DNA of 64,000 nucleotides, from contig NZ_CP155559.1 in NCBI RefSeq assembly GCF_022095615.2, positions 4,461,501 through 4,525,500 of the forward strand. The letters run 5' to 3'. Origin of the DNA: Bacillus thuringiensis (GTDB lineage: Bacteria; Bacillota; Bacilli; Bacillales; Bacillaceae_G). A model generated the notes under the pieces. That model searched no databases. It worked only from the letters and a program-made list of their open reading frames with translations, and had not been told where the DNA came from. Shown in pieces: positions 55,308 to 63,977 of this stretch. The position numbers and the translations under genes are program-made. The stretch's first letter is position 1; each line of letters begins with the position of its first letter.

Positions 55308-55457
55308 ATGTTCAAAATATTAATTATCGGTATTATCATCGTCCTAGTCATACTAGTACTCTCCGTCATGACGATTAATAAAGGATACGCTTATAAACAT
55401 TCTGTTGATAAGCCAGAAGATAACCCTTATACAAAAAATAATAAGGAAGGTTCATAA
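55308..55457 (+). CDS. ytzI: YtzI-like small membrane protein
   Basis: A 49-aa single-pass protein: MFKILIIGIIIVLVILVLS helix, then the conserved-looking NKGYAYKHSVDKPEDNPY tail. The tail motif GYAYKHxVD and the small size match B. subtilis YtzI, which is encoded in the same neighbourhood. Function unknown. AAAAGGAGGG precedes ATG 55308. Confidence 0.75.
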   Translation: MFKILIIGIIIVLVILVLSVMTINKGYAYKHSVDKPEDNPYTKNNKEGS

Positions 55458-55463
55458 TACGCG

Positions 55464-55623
55464 TCATATACTACTTATTTTAACCCACATCATATCCAGC
55501 ATTCGTTTACTGGCAGTTCAACATAAATTTCTACTACTTTCACAATTTCTATTAGGGACTTTACTATCCCTCATTGCCCTTAAACAAATAAAGAAAAAAG
55601 ATTCAAGAATCGGATTTATTTAG
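55464..55623 (+). pseudogene. Truncated DUF3953-like gene remnant
   Basis: A reading frame without its own start codon or ribosome site encodes LLLSQFLLGTLLSLIALKQI followed by KKKDSRIGFI and a stop. This matches the middle of the intact paralogues that follow, which have LPYTQFILSCSFILLGINEL then KSGRKS. Both the first helix and the end are lost, so it looks like a decayed first copy of the tandem array. Confidence 0.55.
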
Positions 55624-55667
55624 ATTTTCCTCATCATTAGCTATATAAAATAACAGGGGGGATATAT

Positions 55668-55898
55668 ATGCTAAAAGGATTACAGATTACTTTTGCACTC
55701 ATTGCATTATGTATAGTAATCTATGGATATTTTACTGGTAATAGAGAAATGATGCCTTATATGTTCATTTTCTTAGGGTTGATGGCTTTCACTATAGGAC
55801 TAGAAGAAATAAAAAAAGATAGAAAATCTAGTGGTATATTTGCTTTCATAGCTGGAGCTGGTGCTTTATTTCTTAGCTTCTCAGAACTATTCCGATAA
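55668..55898 (+). CDS. DUF3953-like small membrane protein, array member 1
   Basis: A 76-aa protein with three hydrophobic segments and the short basic loop EEIKKDRKSSG between helices 2 and 3. It opens MLKGLQITFALIAL. This plan repeats in the next three genes. I associate it with DUF3953, a family found in the B. cereus group, from memory. Function unknown. AGGGGGGATATATAT precedes ATG 55668. Confidence 0.65.
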   Translation: MLKGLQITFALIALCIVIYGYFTGNREMMPYMFIFLGLMAFTIGLEEIKKDRKSSGIFAFIAGAGALFLSFSELFR

Positions 55899-55924
55899 AT
55901 AGTCTATTTAAAAGGGGGATTTCC

Positions 55925-56170
55925 ATGCTAACTGGATTACGGATTGTTTTAGGACTTCTCACGCTTCTCATAGTCTCGCTTTGCACTTATGCTCTTATTA
56001 CCGATAATTTCACACTTCTCCCCTACACGCAATTCATCCTTAGTTGTTCATTTATTCTTCTAGGGATTAACGAACTGAAATCCGGACGAAAATCAATGAG
56101 TATTCCGTTTTTTTTCGTTTCTAGTCTTATATTCTTCTTTCTCATATCTAACTACTTTCGCTACATGTAG
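55925..56170 (+). CDS. DUF3953-like small membrane protein, array member 2
   Basis: An 81-aa paralogue of the previous gene (MLTGLRIVLGLLTL, then NELKSGRKSMSIP, then a last hydrophobic helix), starting 26 bases after it. GGGGGATTTCC precedes ATG 55925. The closeness of both copies suggests a recent duplication. Confidence 0.65.
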   Translation: MLTGLRIVLGLLTLLIVSLCTYALITDNFTLLPYTQFILSCSFILLGINELKSGRKSMSIPFFFVSSLIFFFLISNYFRYM

Positions 56171-56230
56171 AATGAAATTCCAATCAATTTAGCATTTATA
56201 ATTATTTTCTTTCTACTAAGGAAGGCTAAA

Positions 56231-56470
56231 ATGCATATTAGACAAATACAACTCATCATCGTTTTTATTACTTTGATTTTATGTTTATACAGCACATTTA
56301 CAATGAACTTTCAAATCTTTTCACCTATCATTTTGTTCCTCTTTAGTTTATATGACATTTTAGTAGGAATTGAGACGATTCAAAAACAGCAAAAGCAAAT
56401 TGGAGTCATTAGCATCGGTTTAAGTTTTTTTATAATTGTTTTTGTTATTCCATTTATAATGTTCTTTTAA
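56231..56470 (+). CDS. DUF3953-like small membrane protein, array member 3
   Basis: A 79-aa paralogue (MHIRQIQLIIVFITLILC, then ETIQKQQKQIGV, then a helix). It is more diverged than members 1 and 2 but keeps the plan of three helices with a basic loop. AAGGAAGGCT precedes ATG 56231. Confidence 0.62.
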   Translation: MHIRQIQLIIVFITLILCLYSTFTMNFQIFSPIILFLFSLYDILVGIETIQKQQKQIGVISIGLSFFIIVFVIPFIMFF

Positions 56471-56481
56471 AAAAGGATTAT

Positions 56482-56685
56482 ATGTTTAAAAACATACGAG
56501 TTATACTCGCAACGATTGCCCTCATCCTCGCTATATTTAGCCTCTTTGCAAATATCCCTATACTTTTGTCATTCGTATTCATCCTTTTTGGAATTGATGA
56601 AATAAAGAAACAGGAAAAAGCATTTGTTTATTTTCTCGGTTCTGTCTTTGTTTTATATGTTGGGGTGTCTAGTATACTTTCATAA
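56482..56685 (+). CDS. DUF3953-like small membrane protein, array member 4
   Basis: A 67-aa member (MFKNIRVILATIALILA, then DEIKKQEKAF and a final helix), shortened between helices 1 and 2. It starts 11 bases after member 3 with AAAAGGATTAT upstream, so all are probably one transcript ending at the terminator at 56716. Confidence 0.62.
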   Translation: MFKNIRVILATIALILAIFSLFANIPILLSFVFILFGIDEIKKQEKAFVYFLGSVFVLYVGVSSILS

Positions 56686-56715
56686 CAAAAGAACATGGTC
56701 GCTCTTAACAAATAA

Positions 56716-56743
56716 AAAAACTGCCCTTTCACAGGCAGTTTTT
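56716..56743. terminator. Terminator between the DUF3953 array and luxS
   Basis: AAAAACTGCC (56716-56725) pairs with GGCAGTTTTT (56734-56743), with T runs both ways. Confidence 0.88.
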
Positions 56744-56747
56744 CTTT

Positions 56748-57221
56748 TTATCCAAACACTTTCTCAAGTTCATCTTTATCTTGGCTTAACCAGAAGTTCA
56801 TTAAGCGTTGTGCTCCTTCTAAGTCGTGAAGCTTCGCTTGGCCACATTGTGTTTCATTTGCAGCTGGAATTTCTGTAATTTGAACTGCATCTTTTAATGT
56901 TAGTTCTAATAAATCAATGATTTCTCGAACTGTTGGTGTTCCGCTTACTACAAGATAATATCCTGTTTGGCAGCCCATTGGTGAAATATCGATAATATCA
57001 AAATGCGGATAACGATCAATATATTTACGTAAATTAAATGCTAATAAATGTTCTAACGTATGAATAACATCTGGTTTCATTGCTTGTTTATTTGGTTGGC
57101 AAAAACGAATATCAAATTTATTTACAATACCGTCACTACCTACGTTGTGAACTCCGCAATGTCTTACATAAGGCGCCTTTACAATCGTATGATCTAATTC
57201 AAAGCTTTCTACTGATGGCAT
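56748..57221 (-). CDS. luxS: S-ribosylhomocysteine lyase LuxS
   Basis: A 157-aa enzyme that splits S-ribosylhomocysteine to homocysteine and the AI-2 precursor DPD. The metal site is present: His54 and His58 in the HTLEH motif (Glu57 is the catalytic base) and Cys126 in ETQCGQAK, plus Cys84 near the active site. Together with metK in this window it belongs to the SAM recycling path. GGGAGAGATG precedes ATG 57221. Confidence 0.98.
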   Translation of the reverse strand: MPSVESFELDHTIVKAPYVRHCGVHNVGSDGIVNKFDIRFCQPNKQAMKPDVIHTLEHLLAFNLRKYIDRYPHFDIIDISPMGCQTGYYLVVSGTPTVREIIDLLELTLKDAVQITEIPAANETQCGQAKLHDLEGAQRLMNFWLSQDKDELEKVFG

Positions 57222-57349
57222 ACAACATCTCTCCCGCTTTTAATTTAATTCCGTTATATCCAATATGATATAACGGAAATCAACATTAGTAAAGTATTAT
57301 GTACAGTCGTGCTATAATACTTTAAGACTATGCTGAAAAGGAGACCATT

Positions 57350-57586
57350 ATGAAACAGATTTTTATTGGGATTATACGCTTTTATCAAAAATTCATTTCA
57401 CCAATGACACCACCAACATGCCGCTTTTACCCAACTTGCTCTCATTATGGATTAGAAGCATTTCAAAAGCATGGTGCCCTGAAAGGATTTTGGCTAACTT
57501 GTAAGCGTATATTAAAATGTCACCCTTTCCACCCGGGAGGATTTGATCCTGTCCCAGATAAAAAGGATGACAAAGTAAATTCTTAA
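57350..57586 (+). CDS. yidD: YidD (YtjA) membrane protein insertion efficiency factor
   Basis: A 78-aa small protein with the family signature [20 protein letters not shown] followed by [12 protein letters not shown]. It is membrane-associated and helps YidC-dependent insertion. AAAGGAGACC precedes ATG 57350. Its end overlaps the carbonic anhydrase gene by 4 bases (convergent), as in a tight 3' to 3' arrangement. Confidence 0.95.
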   Translation: MKQIFIGIIRFYQKFISPMTPPTCRFYPTCSHYGLEAFQKHGALKGFWLTCKRILKCHPFHPGGFDPVPDKKDDKVNS

Positions 57587-58146
57587 TTGTCGTAACCATT
57601 CACAACTAAATCTAATTTTCCTGTGTCAGGATCTATAACAAGACCGTGAACAGGTACTTCTTCAGGAAGTAACGGATGGTTGCGAAGTATTGATACGCTA
57701 TGTTCTACACTTTCTTCTACACTAGAGAACCCTTGTAAGAATCTTTCTAAATCGATTCCAGAATAACGAAGTGTATCTAATTTCTCTTCTGTGATACCGC
57801 GCTCTTTCATCTTCTCAATCGTACTGCTCGCTTGAATTTTTGCCATACCACAATCGTGGTGACCAACTACACAAACTTCATCAGCACCAAGCTCGTATAC
57901 AGCAACTAAAATACTACGCATAATACTTCCAAACGGATGTGAAATAACAGCGCCTGCTACTTTAATAATTTTCACATCACCGTTGCGCATATTCATCGCT
58001 TTCGGTAATAATTCAACAAGGCGAGTATCCATACAAGAGATTATTACCATTTTTTTATTTGGGAATTTTCCCGTTTCGTACTCTTCGTATTTTTTTTCTT
58101 CAACGAATTTTTCATTGTATTGTAAAATCTCTTCTAATGACTTCAT
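57583..58146 (-). CDS. ytiB: Beta-class carbonic anhydrase (YtiB)
   Basis: A 187-aa beta-carbonic anhydrase that hydrates CO2. The zinc ligands and catalytic dyad are in place: Cys38, Asp40 and Arg42 in ISCMDTRL, His96 and Cys99 in GHHDCGM. B. subtilis has its counterpart ytiB in the same place. GAGGGTCC precedes ATG 58146. Divergent from the cytochrome bd genes. Confidence 0.93.
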   Translation of the reverse strand: MKSLEEILQYNEKFVEEKKYEEYETGKFPNKKMVIISCMDTRLVELLPKAMNMRNGDVKIIKVAGAVISHPFGSIMRSILVAVYELGADEVCVVGHHDCGMAKIQASSTIEKMKERGITEEKLDTLRYSGIDLERFLQGFSSVEESVEHSVSILRNHPLLPEEVPVHGLVIDPDTGKLDLVVNGYDN

Positions 58147-58370
58147 AGTAAAGGACCCTCTTTTCTCTCATTTACATTACTTATATAGTGTACCAAAATA
58201 TGAAAAACACAAAAAGTATATTGTATTATTATAAAATCAATATATTTTCAGATAACCGACATAATTCTTTCAAAATATACACACAGCTTTGTAACATGTA
58301 TCACATACTCCACTCCTATTTTCACTATAAACTAATTGTAGATAATGTAAAAAAGGAGTGAGTATTTATT

Positions 58371-59720
58371 ATGTCCGACGTTCTGTTACTGAGTCGTTTT
58401 CAATTTGCAATTACTATTTTTTATCACTTTTTATTTGTACCTTTGACAATCGGACTTGTTATTTTGGTAGCATGTATGGAAACTCAATACGCCCGCACAT
58501 TGAATCCAACATACCGCAAAATGGCAAATTTCTGGGGTAAATTATTTACAATTAACTTCGTAATGGGGATTATAACCGGGATTACGATGGAATTCCAATT
58601 TGGAACAAACTGGTCTGAGTACTCCAAATATATGGGAGATATTTTCGGATCACCTCTCGCAATCGAAGCACTCGTTGCATTCTTCTTAGAATCTACTTTC
58701 ATGGGAATATGGTTATTCGGTAAAGACAAAATTTCACCAAAATTCCGTGCCTTCTGTATGTGGATGGTTGCACTTGGAACAAATATTTCCGCCCTTTGGA
58801 TTATTACAGCAAACGGTTTTATGCAAAACCCAGTTGGCTACGTCGTACGTAACGGCCGCGCTGAATTAAATGATTTCTGGGCACTTGTTACAAATCCATA
58901 CGCTTGGAACATGTTCTTCCATACTGTAATTGGTTGTTATATCGTTGGTGCTTTCTTCGTTATGGCAATTAGTGCCTATCATTTATTACGCAAAAATGAA
59001 GTGGAATTCTTCAAAAAATCATTTAAGTTTGGTTTAATGTTAGGCTTATTCGCCGCAACTGTTACGCCGTTTATGGGACATCAATCTGGCGTATCAGCAG
59101 CTAAATATCAACCAGCTAAAGGTGCTGCGATGGAAGCAGTTTGGGAAACTGGAAAAGGACAAGGCTTCTCAATTGTTCAAATTCCTGATGTGAAAAACGA
59201 AAAGAACTTTGAATTCCTTACAATTCCGAAACTAGGAAGTTTCTTCTACACAAATTCATTTGATGGAGAAATTGTTGGTTTAAAAGATATTCCGAAAGAA
59301 GATCGTCCAAACGTTAACCTCGTGTACTATAGCTTCCGCTTAATGGTTGCACTTGGTATGTTCTTTATGGCATTAACTTGGTATGGCTTCTATTTAAACC
59401 GAAAAGGAAAACTAGAAAACTCAAAACGTTATTTAAAAATTACAATGTGGTCTGTTTTACTACCATATATCGCAATTAACGCTGGTTGGATTGTTGCCGA
59501 AGTAGGTCGTCAACCATGGACAGTTTATAAATTAATGCGTACAGCAGAATCTGTATCACCTATATCTGTTCCACAAATTTGGTTCTCATTAATTAGTTTA
59601 ATCTTGTTCTACACTTTACTTTTAATCGCAGACGTATACTTAATGCTGAAGTTCGCGAAAAAGGGACCAGCAGCATTAGAAGAGCCTGCTACTAAGGGGG
59701 ATGCAGCTCATGTCTCATGA
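58371..59720 (+). CDS. ythA: Cytochrome bd ubiquinol/menaquinol oxidase subunit I (YthA/CydA)
   Basis: A 449-aa bd oxidase subunit I with about nine helices. It has the heme-b595 ligand His in the N-terminal RFQFAITIFYHFLFVPLT, the GRQPW motif (WIVAEVGRQPWTVYK) near the quinol site, and a short Q-loop. bd oxidases reduce oxygen with high affinity and resist nitric oxide and peroxide. Short Q-loops are typical of Firmicutes CydA and of ythA. AAAGGAGTGA precedes ATG 58371. No Rex-type palindrome was seen upstream. Confidence 0.95.
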   Translation: MSDVLLLSRFQFAITIFYHFLFVPLTIGLVILVACMETQYARTLNPTYRKMANFWGKLFTINFVMGIITGITMEFQFGTNWSEYSKYMGDIFGSPLAIEALVAFFLESTFMGIWLFGKDKISPKFRAFCMWMVALGTNISALWIITANGFMQNPVGYVVRNGRAELNDFWALVTNPYAWNMFFHTVIGCYIVGAFFVMAISAYHLLRKNEVEFFKKSFKFGLMLGLFAATVTPFMGHQSGVSAAKYQPAKGAAMEAVWETGKGQGFSIVQIPDVKNEKNFEFLTIPKLGSFFYTNSFDGEIVGLKDIPKEDRPNVNLVYYSFRLMVALGMFFMALTWYGFYLNRKGKLENSKRYLKITMWSVLLPYIAINAGWIVAEVGRQPWTVYKLMRTAESVSPISVPQIWFSLISLILFYTLLLIADVYLMLKFAKKGPAALEEPATKGDAAHVS

Positions 59721-60738
59721 TATGCTTGCAATCATCTGGTTTGGTTTATGGGGCGTAATTTGGACAGTTTACTTCATTCTTGATGGGTATGCACTTGGTA
59801 ACGGAATGATTTTTCCTTTCGTTGCGAAAGACCGACAAGAACGAAATCAATTACAAGAAGCAATTGGCCCGTTCTGGGGTGGTAATGAAGTATGGTTAAT
59901 TACAGCTGGTGGCGCAACATTTGCTGCCTTCCCAATCACATATGCAAATATGTTTAGTTACCTATACACACCACTATTTTTAGTATTACTTGCACTGTTT
60001 GCTCGTGCTGCTGGACTTGAATTTATGCATAAAGACGATTCACCAATTTGGCAAAAAACTTGTAAATGGGCATTTACAATTGGTAGTTTCCTAATCGCCT
60101 TCTTATTCGGGGTTACGTTCGCTAACCTTTATTACGGACTACAAATCGGAAAAAATGGCTATGAAGGAAATTTACTTAGCTTACTAAACCATTACGGTAT
60201 TTTGGGAGGTCTGTTCTTCACTGCTATATTCGTCGTATCTGGTGCCCTTTGGGTTATGATTAAAACGACTGGTGAAGTATCTGATCGAGCTTATAAAATC
60301 GCAAGACCATTTTCAATGGCAGCTGCTATCATTTTAGCTATCTTCTACGTAGCAACTGCAAATCGTACAAACTTATTCCAAAACTTTACGGAATATCCGG
60401 TACTATTCATCCTTCCAGTACTCGCAATGTTAATGAGTGTACTCGCACTTATTATGGTGTATAAACACAAAATCGGCCTTGCATTTACATTCGTTTGCTT
60501 AACAATCGCAATGTTTATGACAACTGGCTTTGCAGGTATGTTCCCAAGAATGTTACCATCTCGTATTAACGACGCGTATAGTACAACATTATACAACGCA
60601 GCTGGTAGTCAATTAAACTTAAAAATTATGTTCTTCGTTGCAATGGTTATGGTACCAATTGTTATTGGATATCAACTTTGGAGCTACAGTATCTTTAAAA
60701 ATAAAATTCATAAAGACTCTGCTAAAGGATATCACTAA
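59710..60738 (+). CDS. ythB: Cytochrome bd oxidase subunit II (YthB/CydB)
   Basis: A 342-aa, roughly eight-helix partner subunit. The conserved opening IIWFGLWGVIWTVYFILDGYALG, then FPFVAKDRQERN and GPFWGGNEVWLITAGGATFAAFP, are those of CydB. It binds heme d together with subunit I. ATG 59710 lies nine bases from GGGGG and overlaps subunit I by 11 bases. A terminator follows. Confidence 0.95.
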   Translation: MSHDMLAIIWFGLWGVIWTVYFILDGYALGNGMIFPFVAKDRQERNQLQEAIGPFWGGNEVWLITAGGATFAAFPITYANMFSYLYTPLFLVLLALFARAAGLEFMHKDDSPIWQKTCKWAFTIGSFLIAFLFGVTFANLYYGLQIGKNGYEGNLLSLLNHYGILGGLFFTAIFVVSGALWVMIKTTGEVSDRAYKIARPFSMAAAIILAIFYVATANRTNLFQNFTEYPVLFILPVLAMLMSVLALIMVYKHKIGLAFTFVCLTIAMFMTTGFAGMFPRMLPSRINDAYSTTLYNAAGSQLNLKIMFFVAMVMVPIVIGYQLWSYSIFKNKIHKDSAKGYH

Positions 60739-60746
60739 GATAAAAA

Positions 60747-60776
60747 AAGACACTTCGTTTGAAGTGTCTTTTTTGT
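60747..60776 (+). terminator. Intrinsic terminator of the cytochrome bd operon
   Basis: AAAGACACTTC pairs with GAAGTGTCTTT (60747-60771), followed by T run. Confidence 0.88.
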
Positions 60777-60905
60777 ACGTATGATTTTCGATAAGATGTT
60801 ATATTTCCAATCTAACAACTATAATACAGAAGAATCATTAACAGCTCACAGTTAAATTGTATCACAGGACAAACGCATTACTTTATGCAACTTTGCATAT
60901 AAAAA

Positions 60906-61121
60906 TTATAACGTAGATTGGATTACTTGATCATACACATCGTTATCCCTTACATCCGCTGTACTAATACCACTAAACGTCCTCACATTAAATCCTGTAT
61001 TCGATGATCCCGATCCATTATAAGCTTTCGTTTTTTCAATCGGCTGCACGTTATATTTATCCCCTAAATTAATCGTTCCATTACAGTTTTCAATAATAAC
61101 CCCTTCCACAACTGACGGCAT
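60906..61121 (-). CDS. GerPA/GerPF-family spore protein
   Basis: A 71-aa protein of the GerPA/GerPF family: it opens MPSVVEGVIIENCNGTINLGD and has the family's Ser/Gly-rich turn (YNGSGSSNTGFNV), then an Asp-rich end (DVRDNDVYDQVI). GerP proteins help nutrients cross the coat to the receptors. This is a solitary copy, away from a gerP operon. ATG 61121 lies behind AGGTG. An upstream ATG at 61139 abuts AAGGAG and is less likely. Confidence 0.75.
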   Translation of the reverse strand: MPSVVEGVIIENCNGTINLGDKYNVQPIEKTKAYNGSGSSNTGFNVRTFSGISTADVRDNDVYDQVIQSTL

Positions 61122-61189
61122 TTTGTCACCTACTTTCATCTCCTTACTTTCATTTTATGAAAAGCGCCTAAAAAAATAGCATGTTTCAA

Positions 61190-61223
61190 TAAGAAAAAGC
61201 ACTCAGTTTGAGTGCTTTTTCTT
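61190..61223 (-). terminator. Intrinsic terminator of the SLH-domain gene
   Basis: AAGAAAAAGCACTCA (from 61190) pairs with TGAGTGCTTTTTCTT (to 61223). It overlaps the last codon of the SLH gene. Confidence 0.88.
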
Positions 61224-62046
61224 ATTTACCTTTTTTCTTTTTCTCACAAGCAATTCCATCGCCATCACGATCTAAATGCTTACCATAATATGGACTATCT
61301 CTTGTAATGTCATAATATCCAGCATCGTTTGCTTCTTTACAATTAGCAAAACGTTTCGGATCTGGTTTCGGTTCTGGTTTCGGTTCTGGTTTTACTTCTG
61401 GTTTTGGTTCTGGTTGTTTTGCTCCTGGTCTTTCTTCAAATGGTAACGTTGCATTATATAAGAACTGAACGTATTGCTCACGACTTACATGCATTTTAGG
61501 TGCGAATGTACCATCACCAGTTCCAGCTGTAATATAATTTGATTTAATTGCAGTAATCGCAGGATTCGCCCATCCATTTCTATCTACATCCGGGAAATTA
61601 TGATCCCCTCTTATTTGCAATTGGAATCCTCTTGTCAAAATTTGTGCCATTTCTTCACGAGTTAACGCATCTTTCGGTCTAAATTTTCCTGTGTTATCTC
61701 CAACGAATACACCCATCTCTGTTAAAGCAAGAATCTCTTTTTTAAACATAGTTGAACGATCCGTAACATCTTTATATGGATTGTTATACTGTTCTTTTAC
61801 TGTCGGTTTTAAATGACGGAACATAAGAGCTGCAACTTGCTCACGTGTTACATTATCACCAAATCCAAAAAGCCCATTTCCGTATCCAGCAACAACATTT
61901 TTATTTGCTAAATCCATAATTGCCTTATAAGACCAATGATTGTTTGGAACATCTTTAAACTCTACACTTGCCTGCGCTGTTCCAATTGAAGTAAATGCTG
62001 TAGTTGCAACAAGTGCACCTGTTAAAATTAATTTTTTAAATCCCAT
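61222..62046 (-). CDS. SLH-domain surface protein with C-terminal excalibur domain
   Basis: A 274-aa secreted protein: a signal peptide cut after about residue 26 (TAQA-S), three SLH modules (about 28-72, 88-132 and 148-192) that bind pyruvylated secondary wall polymer, a Pro/Glu/Lys-rich linker (PEPKPEVKPEPKPEPKP), and an excalibur domain at the end with the calcium-loop-like HLDRDGDGIACE and two paired cysteines. SLH motifs such as WSYKAIMDL and REQVAALMFRH are clear. It would be anchored at the cell surface. The excalibur part resembles nuclease-associated domains, but no nuclease domain is present. GAAGGAGACT precedes ATG 62046. Confidence 0.92.
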   Translation of the reverse strand: MGFKKLILTGALVATTAFTSIGTAQASVEFKDVPNNHWSYKAIMDLANKNVVAGYGNGLFGFGDNVTREQVAALMFRHLKPTVKEQYNNPYKDVTDRSTMFKKEILALTEMGVFVGDNTGKFRPKDALTREEMAQILTRGFQLQIRGDHNFPDVDRNGWANPAITAIKSNYITAGTGDGTFAPKMHVSREQYVQFLYNATLPFEERPGAKQPEPKPEVKPEPKPEPKPDPKRFANCKEANDAGYYDITRDSPYYGKHLDRDGDGIACEKKKKGK

Positions 62047-62754
62047 AATTAAGTCTCCTTCTCTTTACCATAATAACCATTTAACAATATAACAAATTAT
62101 AAAAATATAATTTGTCATATTCTGTCGAAAACAAAAAAGAATCCAGTAGGATTCTTTTTTGCTAAGCATGAATGGCAATTTTGGAGACAGTTGACTTCTT
62201 CAAAAATTTATTAGGGGTAATATTTTGAAAAAGAAAGCCTTTCATATGTAGGTTAACACCACTGGAATATATAGTAAATTGATAATATTTATACGGAAGA
62301 TTGCTAATGTTTAGTATAGATAGTTTCCACTATGCAAACAGTAAAAACAAACTATACTAAACAACAAAAAGGTGCCTTTAAAGAAGACACCTTTCATAAA
62401 CAGACATTATAAAACAGAATTATTTATTGTTATACGATTGTTAGATACAAAAAGTAGAGGGAAATGTTTGTACGAAATTCTGCTTTATATAGTCTGCCTG
62501 CCATTTATATTTTAATCCTCTTCACTTGAAAATAAATATAATATGCATAATTACATACCAAAAAGAAAAGACACTCCATAGAGTGCCTCTTCAACCATTT
62601 TACTTTTAATATATCGCTTTAAATACATTGTAACATATGTATCTATATATTTTATTGAGAAAATTCAAAATCCTTTTTCTTTCATATCCAATTATAAAAT
62701 CATGTAATATAAAAGGTATGTCAAATTCTTATAAATATTGAGGTGTACTATATT
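62047..62754. other. About 700 bp without a supported gene; several hairpins
   Basis: No convincing CDS was found in either strand. Hairpins noted: AAAAAAGAATCC with GGATTCTTTTTT (62134-62160), an inverted repeat TGTTTAGTATAG/CTATACTAAACA (62308-62363), AAAGGTG/CACCTTT (62368-62394) and CACTC/GAGTG with A/T runs near 62572-62590. The first may be a terminator-like fold. The others could be the remains of removed genes or small RNA units. Confidence 0.55.
62308..62363. repeat. Perfect 12-bp inverted repeat with 32-base spacer
   Basis: TGTTTAGTATAG (62308-62319) and CTATACTAAACA (62352-62363) are exact inverse copies. The spacer has no gene. It could be an operator pair or a long-loop hairpin. 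Confidence 0.6.
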
Positions 62755-63789
62755 ATGTATTTTGGAATCATTCCCCTTATATTATTTATTATTTTTCTTA
62801 TCTCCTATTTAAAAGATCCACGAAAAATAATAAACGGCTTTTTATTTAATGCCTTTTTCTGTTCATTTCTAATATTTTGCGCTATAGCCTCTTATGAGTC
62901 TGGTAGTAATTCTTTACATTTTATCGTTATTATTCCGATGTTAGCGCTAATTGTAATGATACCTTTTGCTATAGTCGCTTTAATGTTTGGACTATTTCTT
63001 AATGCAAAAATTTTAATGCAACGTGAAGGAAGACGCTTCACAAACTCTTTAACTTTACTTGCTGCTTTAGGGATTTTATTCTTTATAATGCTCCCTATTA
63101 TAAATCCAGCAAGTTTATTCTCAGCGCATTTTCAATTTATTTTTGCTGCTATATCTCTTATAACTATGTATTTCTTTGTGCATTTATCTAACTTCTTAAG
63201 CGCGTATTTTTTATACCAATTCAATAGACCAAGACGTAATCAAGATTTCATTATCGTTCTTGGTAGCGGCTTAATTAATGATAAGGTACCGCCTTTACTT
63301 GCAAGTCGCATTAATAAAGCAATCGACTTTTACTGGAAACAAGCCGCTGTAAATACACCACCAACAATTATTTTCTCTGGTGGACAAGGTCCAGATGAAG
63401 GCCTTCCTGAAGCAGAAGCAATGCAAAAATATGCTGTTGAAAAAGGCATTCCGATTGAACATACAGTGCAGGAAAATCGCTCTGTCAACACATATCAAAA
63501 CATGTCGTTCTCTAAAGAAATTATGAATTCTTTAAAACCAGAAGGTAAGTATAGAAGCATCTTTACAACGAACAACTTCCATCTTTTCCGCGCTGGTATA
63601 TATGCAAGACAAGCTGGTCTTAATAGCCAAGGAATTGGATCAAAAACAGCATTTTATTACTGGCCTAACGCAATGATTCGTGAATATGTCGCAATTGTCG
63701 TTATGGGACGTAAGCGCCATATGAAAATATGTGGAACTATTTTAGGCTTTGCTGTATTCCTAACAGTCCTTAGTTTTATTCTTTCTTAA
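62755..63789 (+). CDS. YdcF/DUF218 (ElyC-SanA-like) membrane protein
   Basis: A 344-aa protein with about five membrane helices (to about residue 155) followed by a DUF218 domain. That domain has VLGSGLINDKVPPLLASRI, IIFSGGQGPDEGLPEAEAMQ, ENRSVNTYQNMSFSK and TNNFHLFRAG, the signature of YdcF-type proteins, which are linked to envelope and lipid-carrier maintenance but not assigned a reaction. ATG 62755 lies behind GAGGTG; GTG 62743 is unlikely. A terminator follows. Confidence 0.88.
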   Translation: MYFGIIPLILFIIFLISYLKDPRKIINGFLFNAFFCSFLIFCAIASYESGSNSLHFIVIIPMLALIVMIPFAIVALMFGLFLNAKILMQREGRRFTNSLTLLAALGILFFIMLPIINPASLFSAHFQFIFAAISLITMYFFVHLSNFLSAYFLYQFNRPRRNQDFIIVLGSGLINDKVPPLLASRINKAIDFYWKQAAVNTPPTIIFSGGQGPDEGLPEAEAMQKYAVEKGIPIEHTVQENRSVNTYQNMSFSKEIMNSLKPEGKYRSIFTTNNFHLFRAGIYARQAGLNSQGIGSKTAFYYWPNAMIREYVAIVVMGRKRHMKICGTILGFAVFLTVLSFILS

Positions 63790-63794
63790 CATTC

Positions 63795-63823
63795 TCCCAT
63801 CCTTCCATAAGGATGGGATTTCT
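63795..63823 (+). terminator. Intrinsic terminator of the YdcF-family gene
   Basis: TCCCATCCTT (63795-63804) pairs with AAGGATGGGA (63809-63818), then T-rich. Confidence 0.85.
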
Positions 63824-63977
63824 TATACTCATTTCAAAAATATTTTAAAGATAATATGGTGATAATATTCCCTGCATACATCCATTAAAGGAGAATTTTT
63901 TCAGATTAAATGTTAAAATGGAAGTTAGGTGTGAATTACGTAACAAATAAGAAACTAGTTTGAAACGAGGAAATTAC

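Noticed and set aside
58147..58370. Rex or ResD operator before the cytochrome bd genes
   Set aside because: No TTGTGAA-N6-TTCACAA-like palindrome is visible.
62397..62520. Minus-strand mini-gene starting MAGRLYKAEF, 24 codons
   Set aside because: Weak ribosome site at a poor distance, very short, and no known relative.
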